A model generated the notes under the pieces. That model was given only the letters and a program-made list of their open reading frames with translations, did no database searches and had not been told where the DNA came from. A DNA stretch of 64,000 nucleotides from Akebia trifoliata (lineage: Eukaryota > Streptophyta > Magnoliopsida > Ranunculales > Lardizabalaceae), in NCBI GenBank assembly GCA_017979445.1, contig CM030706.1, positions 12,014,967 to 12,078,966 on the forward strand. The letters are read 5' to 3'. Below are positions 57,841 to 64,000 of the stretch, piece after piece. Numbering within the stretch: the first letter of the stretch is position 1; each line of letters begins with the position of its first letter. A program made the position numbers and the translations under genes.

Positions 57841-58380
57841 ACTAAGCAGTTGTTGTACATGAATCCTAGATGAACAAGAAAGAGATCCCTAGGAAACCTT
57901 CACTTATCTTTAGGAAATTTCTTTTCACATCTCAGCCATTTTTGGACACTAATCCGAATCAAGAATTTTTATTTTTATCCATTAAGGATTATATCTGATA
58001 ACTTATTGGATCAGTTCAGGATCAACAAAGTCTGATCCAATGGATCCCATCCATTAAAATACAGATTTTCTAGAAACAGAAACCTTCCTACAATCACTTC
58101 TGCCCTCAAAATCAGAAAAGCATAACTCTTCTTCTGAAAACTAAATGTACTTAAGAACACCACCACATTCAAGAGATAAGATTAACATACATCTCAATGC
58201 GTGAATCCCTTGGTTGGTTGTGTTTGGGGAAGCCAACCACACCCTTTTGGGATGGGATTAGTCTTATATATTCACATGTCTTTATAAGAATATCTTTACT
58301 TTTAATATATAAGTTATACTTTGTTAGTTTAATGCTTAAACCTTATGTTAAGTTAATAACATGTCACATTTTTATTTTCA

Positions 58381-59380
58381 GGAGCATCAATGCCTCTAGA
58401 AGGAACTTGGGCTACTTGTCCTCTGGTTCTTATCAAAGGTTCTTTTCATTGCTTATCTTCTGATGTCTTTAATATTTTTATTTTGTTTTAATATCCTTAT
58501 TTGTCTTTAGGGACCACTGATTTCAGTAATCAGAATCTATATGACGATAAGCATAATTTCTATATGATATGAAAAAAGATGTTGCTTATATGGATAACGA
58601 TGAAATCTGTGCATGCATCGTTTCTTGCAGCCAATTTGTTAAATTTATATCATATAGAAATACTAAAATGGGTATGCATTTTTTGAAATTTACAAACTGG
58701 GAATGGAAAATCCCATTTAATTATATAATGGATATACACCTGTTTTCATAGATAGAATAGTCTCCTTTTTTTTTTCCTATCCATCTTAGTCGGGGCATAA
58801 TTTTTTAATTGGAAATCCATTTAATAATTGGTATGAGAACTGATTCAAACATCCTTATTTTGGCATGTTATTGATATTAGCCAGGGCAACGGGCAAAAGC
58901 CAGGATTTTCTTGTAGGGAGCAAATAATATTTACCTGGTAAGTCGAAGAATTTGATGATGACTAGTATTTTGAGAGAAAATTCAAGGGCATTTAGAGGTG
59001 CAAGTGTCCATGTTGCTGATGGGCCATGCATTACTATACAATATGTGATCAATATCATCATACATGGCATCCACATACATGACTGCAAACCAGGTGGGAA
59101 TACTGATGTGAGAAGTAATCCTAGACATTCTGGCTTTAGGGGTATGTCTGATGGTGATGGGATCTCCATCTTTGGTGGACCATTGTTCTCTTTCTAATTG
59201 CCATGATGGACTCATTGATGCAATCCATGCATCAACTGCCATCACCCTATCAAATAACTTCATGACCCATCATGATAAAGTCATGCTTTTGGGCCACAGT
59301 GATTCCTACTTTCAAGACAAAGTCATGCAAGTGACCATAGCCTATAATCACTTTGGAAAAGGCCTTGTTCAAAAAAAACA
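58381..59380 (+). pseudogene. pectate lyase (PL1 family) fragments in the CACTA
   Basis: Piece 1, 58381-58437: [20 protein letters not shown], which fits the N-terminal [20 protein letters not shown] of plant pectate lyases. It is cut before the CWRCD block. Piece 2, about 58943-59380: [52 protein letters not shown] deletion removes SHVW, then [40 protein letters not shown] and [14 protein letters not shown] follow. It stops just before the RMPRCRHG block that holds the catalytic arginine. Such enzymes cut de-esterified pectin in the cell wall; this copy cannot. The middle of the parent gene is missing between the pieces. Confidence 0.9.
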
Positions 59381-59457
59381 TCAGCAACTATAAAATTCCT
59401 TGTTGTGCATGTTTTCAGAATTTTCTTTAGTTTATTCTTTTGAATCAAATGGGCAGG

Positions 59458-60770
59458 TCAACCCCGGAGACATTTGCTTACAACGGGTTGGAGTACGTTC
59501 GTTACTTCTAAGAGATTGGTTGCTGGTGATGCCTTTGTTTTTCTAAGGTATGTTTTTTGGCATTTTTCGCTCATAGTTTACATTTCCTGTTGGATTAGGT
59601 AGTTATGCCATGTAGTAGTGTAGATTTTGAATCATAAGGGCTGTTTACGTAGGGGGGATAATGAAGAAATAAGTGTAGGAGTTAGGCGGCTTGCTCATCA
59701 ACAGAGCACTATGCCGTCATCCGTGATATCCAGCCAGAGCATGCATCTTGGAGTCCTTGCAACGGCATCTCATGCTGTAGCAACACAATCCCTCTTTATT
59801 GTTTACTACAAACCAAGGTTTCAAATATTCCTCTCTCTCTGTCAAACAAGATGATTATGTTGAATAAACATTTAAGAATCTTTTTTCCATTCAATTGGCT
59901 TTGCATTGTGTTTTTCAGAACAAGTCAATTCGTAATTGGTTTGAATAAGTATTTGGAGGCTGTTAATAATGAATTTGCACTAGGGACGCGATTCAAGATG
60001 AGATTTGAAGGGGAAGATAATCCTGAGAGAAGGTATTTGTAGTTGTATCCATTGGTGCCTTTTTAAAATCTGTGTCCAAAACAATTCTCTCACTAGATAT
60101 GTTGATGGATTTTGGTCCATCAGGTTTACAGGAACAATTGTTGGGGTTGAAGACATTTCTCCCCAATGGAAGGATTCTAAGTGGAGATCATTGAAGGTTG
60201 AGATATATTTCAAGTCATTTAGTTTAGTTGTTTCTGGTTTTATTGTGGTATTTGCATTCTTATATTTTCTCTTTCCAGGTCCAATGGGATGACCCAGCCT
60301 CGATTCAAGGATCGGACAGAGTTTCTCTCCATGGGAGATAGAGCCTTTTGTCACTTCTGTGCCTCCAAGCTTGATTCAAGCCACAACATTAACAAAAGAC
60401 CCAAAACATCAATTGATCTCCCAGTCCTTGGTAAGAGATCTCTCCATTTTTGTTTATATTACACTGGATGAGTTGGGCTTTATATCTTCTTTGTTCTCAC
60501 TGCAATTGGAATGTAGAAATTACTAGTTCTGCAGCTTCACCTTTCTGGTATCTGGGATTGACCCGATCCCATGACCCAACTGCTTTGAGTGGTCCTGAAG
60601 TCAATAGCAATGAAAGCCAAATCATCTGGCCTCCTAAACCGAAGGAAATTAATGGCGACATCAACAGTAATAACAACTATAACTCAAGGACAAGGCCTTC
60701 TCCACTTGTGAATGTTCCTCCAAATTTGTGGTTAGTCAAGAACAGTGAAGAAAGATTATGAAGCATATAT
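59458..60770 (+). pseudogene. auxin response factor (ARF, B class type) fragment, six exons with introns
   Basis: Exons: 59458-59547 ([20 protein letters not shown], end of the B3 DNA-binding domain), 59653-59817 ([29 protein letters not shown]), 59919-60032 ([29 protein letters not shown]), 60124-60196 (FTGTIVGVEDISPQWKDSKW), 60279-60430 (VQWDDPASI, then EIEPFVTSVPPSLIQ), and from 60517 (EITSSAASPFWYLGLTRSHD). Exon order and GT-AG sites are kept, so genomic DNA was captured. A 2-bp CT duplication near 60330 shifts the frame after DRVSL, and a second shift restores KRPKTSIDLPVL. The B3 N-terminus and the C-terminal PB1 domain are absent. Closest in style to ARF1/ARF9-type repressors. Confidence 0.9.
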
Positions 60771-60879
60771 TGTTAAAGTTGTAACCATATATATGTTGTT
60801 TCTAGGTTTATGAACTCATATTTGAAAATGTTGGCAGGAATTTCAACTATGGTTCAGCAGGTGAGACATTGGGGTTCGA

Positions 60880-61315
60880 TGGACTGAGAAACCCATAATT
60901 GGTATCTTGAATCAGGGATGTATTGTACATCAGGGGAGCGCCTGTCTAGTAGGACGGCTCGTGTCATTGAGGAAGAGGATATTGTGGGCTTTGTAGATGA
61001 GGCAAACACGTTGGTTGAGCAGCTGATTGGAGGGAAGTTAGAACGTGCCGTCATTTCCATTGTAGGAATGGGTGGCCTGGGAAAAACTGGTCTGGCCAAG
61101 AAGATTTACAATCATCAAAGCATTACGAAGGGGTTCCAATGCCGTGCATGGGTGGAAGTGTCTCAAGACTATAAACCTACCGAGCTTCTGCAGAGCCTCA
61201 TAGAACAATTTATAAAAATCACAGAAGAAATTGAAAATGGGATTTTTTTTTTTGTAAGACTTCATTACATTGATGTATGTGAACATGATCTCAGGAATTC
61301 TTCCAATATGTGAGA
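60880..61315 (+). pseudogene. NB-ARC (CNL-type resistance gene) fragment in the CACTA
   Basis: 131-codon frame 60918-61313. It contains EEDIVGFVDEANTLVEQLIG, then AVISIVGMGGLGKTGLAKKI with the P-loop GMGGLGKT, then YNHQSITKGFQCRAWVEVSQ and ELLQSLIEQFI. This is the start of the NB-ARC ATPase switch of plant coiled-coil NLR immune receptors. The residue after GKT is Gly where Thr is usual. Kinase-2, GLPL, MHD and the leucine-rich repeats are missing; after about 61230 the match is lost in a T run. N-terminal coiled coil absent. Confidence 0.88.
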
Positions 61316-61504
61316 TTAAAAGTTTGAATTATATAAGTAATTTTTTTTAAAAATCTTATTATTCTTTATACTATGAATTGAATGCAAATTGGTGTGGATC
61401 GGATGTGAATAAATGGGATGGAATGTGAATGTTGATGTGGATATGAATGTGTGATTTTTTTCACAGGTATAGGTTGAAAACAAAAACATTTTGTCACATA
61501 AAAC

Positions 61505-61800
61505 TTCTGATCGTCGAAAATATGTAAGAACCCAGATTCGACGGTCTTAAACCGTCGAAAATATGTTATTCGACGGCTTATAGCTGTCAAATATATTTTA
61601 TTCGACGGCTTATAGCTGTCGAAAATGTATTATTCGACGGCTATAAGCCGTCGAATAAATAAATTTTCTATGGTTTTAAGCCGTCGAATTTTTTTTCGAC
61701 AAGAAAAATTTCGATGGCCCCGTTCGACGGTCGGGACTGTCGAATTGATCTATAATTCGACGGTTTTGGACCGTCGATATTTGGGTATTTTCACATAGTG
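61505..61800 (-). repeat. CACTA right subterminal repeats and terminus
   Basis: TTCGACGG and CCGTCGAA units alternate about ten times in under 300 bp, partly as inverted pairs around TTATAGC and TTTTAAGC. The terminus CATAGTG lies at 61794-61800. Confidence 0.88.
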
Positions 61801-61919
61801 CTAATTATACTTTATCTTCTTGTTCCACTTTGGCTTTGACGAATTATCCTCCACAACATTGGCCTTGGATTCTATAGAATGATTTTCAACCCTTTTTTAT
61901 TATGATTATTGTAGATACG

Positions 61920-64000
61920 TGATTTTCGTCATTACGATGACCACATCTACTATGATTTGGAGTCGCCACCATTCATGTTGTAAGTGGGTGTGAATGATCA
62001 CCCGATGTACATTTTCCAAAAAATGACATTTTTAGCATTTTAGTTACTCACGATGGATAAGGAACTAATCGAACCTAGGGATTCGAGCAAGCAGCTCAGT
62101 TAGAGAAAGGGGAAGGTGTTAGGCACCCCTTTCTCCCTGCTATATGGCAGTAACCTCAACACAACTCGATCATTTTGATTTTAAAGAAAATTGGAAAATA
62201 AAGTGCCACGTGGGTGTATTTGTACCCTACATAGGGGTTCGCTTTCAACTTGATCATAGGGTCATCTCATTGAAAGAGATGATCCTAATGAATCATCTGC
62301 CTTAGGGACTACTCATTTAAAGTAAAAATAAAAGAGAAGAATGAGATATTAGAAGAGGGAGGAGGAGAGGATAGAGAGAGATAGGGAGGTGTACTTTGAA
62401 CCCACCTTGTATCTTTGATCTTCCTTTCTTCTTCTTCTTCTTGAATTTTTTTGAGTCCTTAATGAAATATGAGAGTAAAATTCCCTTTTTTAGAAGATGA
62501 TATGAGAGAGTGGTGAGGATAAGTAGAGAGAGTAGATTTTTTTTTAGGGAGACTTGGTAACCATTTTTGGAAGGAGGGGAAGGGTTATTTATAGGTGTTG
62601 GGAGGATGTTTGGGGGTATAATGGGGTTAAAGGTTAGGAGAATGGGTAATGACATTCTTTTTTAAAGATGAGGGTATGAAATTTGGAGTGAGATTGAGGG
62701 TAATTTTGTAAATAATGAAAATGGGTGAGGTTTTGATCCAAATGGTTTGGATCCTACTCAAATCCATTTGGGTAAAGTGTTTGGTAGGATAAGATGAGTG
62801 ATGGTTGATGGAGAGAATGAGGGGTGTAAGGTGTTAGGTGTTTGATTGAGTGTTGGGTTAATGGAAGAGGTAAGGTGTTAGATTTGGAGGGATGAGTAGT
62901 GTAAGAGATTGGTTGATTGGTTTTTGGGAAGGTTAAGGGGATGATGCCATGAGGCATATATGATGAGAGAGTGAGGTGATGAGATTGGTTGATTGGTTGA
63001 TGGTGGTTGTTTGATTAGAGAAAAGGGTAGGGGTTAGTTGGTTGATGATGAAGGAAGTATGGATTGAGGTATTTTTGTTAGAGTGTTTTAAGAGAGAATG
63101 ATGGATTGAGTGTAAGAGATATGGGTGGTGATGTGGGTGGTTGATGACGTTAGAGTATGGTAATGGATTAGGGTATGAGTTGAGGTGTGGGTGGTTGATG
63201 ATGTTAGAGAATGTGGATAGGTTAGGTTAGGGTAGGGTATGGGTTGAGGTGATTTTGGAGTAAAGTGATGTGGGTTAGATGGGTTGTTTAGAGAATGGTG
63301 ATGGGGGTAGGTGATTAGATTAGGGAGGTGGAAGGGTATGATGACATGTGTCATCTTTTGGTGTGAAGATTGTGATTGGTTGATGTGGGTAGTAGTTGAT
63401 GGATTAGGGTTATGGATTGGATAATTGGATATGGATAGTATGATGTCTTGTGGGCTTTTGGTGTTGGGCTTTGTAGGTTATTTTGGATTGGGTAGGGCTA
63501 GTTTTGGATTGGATTTTGAGGGTGGGTAGGTTTTAGGGTTTAGGTGACATGGAGTTAATTTTAGGTTATGGTGTAAAGTGGAAAATTAATTTAGGAAAGA
63601 GGTAAATGTTTGTGGGCCTCGAATGGGTTTAGGGTGTTTACGGGTTTAGAGGTAGAGCGGTGGGAGGTAGGTGAAGGGTAGGTATCCCAAGTCTCACATT
63701 TTTTCATTTTTTTTTTATCTTTTTAGGATTTTTAGAAATTATTAAATCGATTAAAATGCCACGTGTTGGCGAATCGGGCTTTTTAGGCCCGTTGGAAAAT
63801 TTCATCAAGCGTTCGGTTATTCTTGAATATAAATGCTGAGCGGTGATATTGAACACGTGTAGGATGGGGTCACAAGCCTTTTTGTAGGTCTCCTAGACCA
63901 TTGGGAGGTCTTAGGGGCTTCGGTTTAATTGAATTGCCATTTTTAACTTTTTGGGCTTTCGAGGCCCGTTGGCTTATTTTGTTCGAAAGTCGATATTTCA
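61920..64000 (-). mobile_element. long LTR in minus orientation, leaves the window
   Basis: Read on the plus strand it begins TGATTTTCGTCATTACG, then GGAGTCGCCACC at about 61960 and GGGGAAGGTGTTAGGCACCC at about 62110. These are the inverse of the modules seen in the other long LTRs. It interrupts the copia gag at 61919. Its 5' end is beyond 64000. The stretch 62640-63560 is almost free of C on the plus strand. ORFs on the minus strand here (62317-62655, 62754-62957, 63088-63354) are Pro/Ser/His/Thr-rich products of that bias, not genes. Confidence 0.65.

Larger units (their letters stand above)
55971..61803 (+). mobile_element. non-autonomous CACTA (En/Spm-type) transposon carrying host gene fragments
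   Basis: The body is 55974-61800 (5827 bp). Left end CACTACGTCAAAAAAGCCC; right end, inverted, CACTATGTGAAAATACCC. The 3-bp TSD CTA flanks it (55971-55973, 61801-61803), and removing it restores the copia gag zinc-knuckle frame. Subterminal regions are packed with TCGACGG/CCGTCGA units, the sites CACTA transposases bind. No TNPA/TNPD-type transposase was seen. The interior holds broken pieces of four host genes. An autonomous partner elsewhere would be needed for movement. Confidence 0.9.
53930..61919 (-). pseudogene. Ty1/copia gag-pol fragment, minus strand, interrupted by a CACTA element
   Basis: Read from the right on the minus strand. Gag zinc knuckle CYICNKPKQHTKDF-KC spans the CACTA site (61801-61919 and 55880-55973). 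Protease-like WWVDTRASHHICFNKSL lies at about 55690, where Arg replaces the Ser/Gly of DSGAS. GAG-pre-integrase and integrase start are in the 104-codon ORF 55033-55347 (LRRLVHLGWLPKFHI, CQICIESKFAKQHF, FVTFIDDCIRYSYVYLL). Integrase tail QHDIIHQVTTPYTP lies near 54930. RT opening IGCKWICKRKMISNDFIDKY lies near 54170, then TYSPITRVTSI and FLNDKLNEKIYI up to 53932. Stops occur throughout. Beyond 53930 the RT is cut off by an LTR. Confidence 0.85.

Noticed and set aside
60918..61313. functional NLR resistance gene
   Set aside because: Only the P-loop part of NB-ARC is present, it lies inside a CACTA element, and all later motifs and the LRR are missing.
62317..63354. three Pro/Ser/His/Thr-rich minus-strand ORFs
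   Set aside because: The long open frames result from the near absence of C on the plus strand, which removes stop codons in one frame. No signal peptide or motif supports them.

Overview
The window is nuclear DNA from a flowering plant. The one intact gene has a plant-type protein, many GT-AG introns and long AT-rich introns. Around it lie decayed Ty1/copia, Ty3/gypsy, LINE, hAT, Mutator, PIF/Harbinger and CACTA sequences, plus a nuclear copy of the plastid gene ycf2. The species cannot be named from the sequence. Very long, repeat-filled introns fit a large-genome plant.

The intact gene runs from 7906 to 44110 on the + strand. It is an aminoalcoholphosphotransferase (AAPT; choline/ethanolamine phosphotransferase) of 389 residues, pieced together here from 18 exons, among them a 10-nt microexon at 11851-11860. 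Only 1170 nt of about 36.2 kb are coding. Introns 1, 7, 9, 13 and 14 are swollen by transposons. Intron 7 alone is about 14.2 kb and holds three copia fragments, a solo LTR, LINE pieces and MITEs. Intron 9 holds a 5.9-kb non-autonomous gypsy element with both LTRs.

Upstream (1-7.4 kb) is repeat-derived: the end of a long LTR, unassigned AT-rich DNA, a broken PIF/Harbinger transposase and a Mutator-like MITE with a perfect 9-bp target duplication. Downstream (44.4-64 kb) there is no intact gene. In order it holds a gypsy integrase remnant, a copia LTR plus gag, and a ycf2 plastid insertion split by a solo LTR whose junction was later duplicated in tandem. Next come a minus-strand LTR, a minus-strand copia interrupted by a 5.8-kb CACTA element, and a last minus-strand LTR that leaves the window.

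The CACTA element (55974-61800) has CACTA/TAGTG ends and a 3-bp CTA target duplication. It carries fragments of four unrelated host genes: an alliinase/TAR-type aminotransferase, a pectate lyase, a B3-type auxin response factor with its introns kept, and an NB-ARC resistance gene. All four appear broken. Several TSDs allow the order of insertion events to be read directly.
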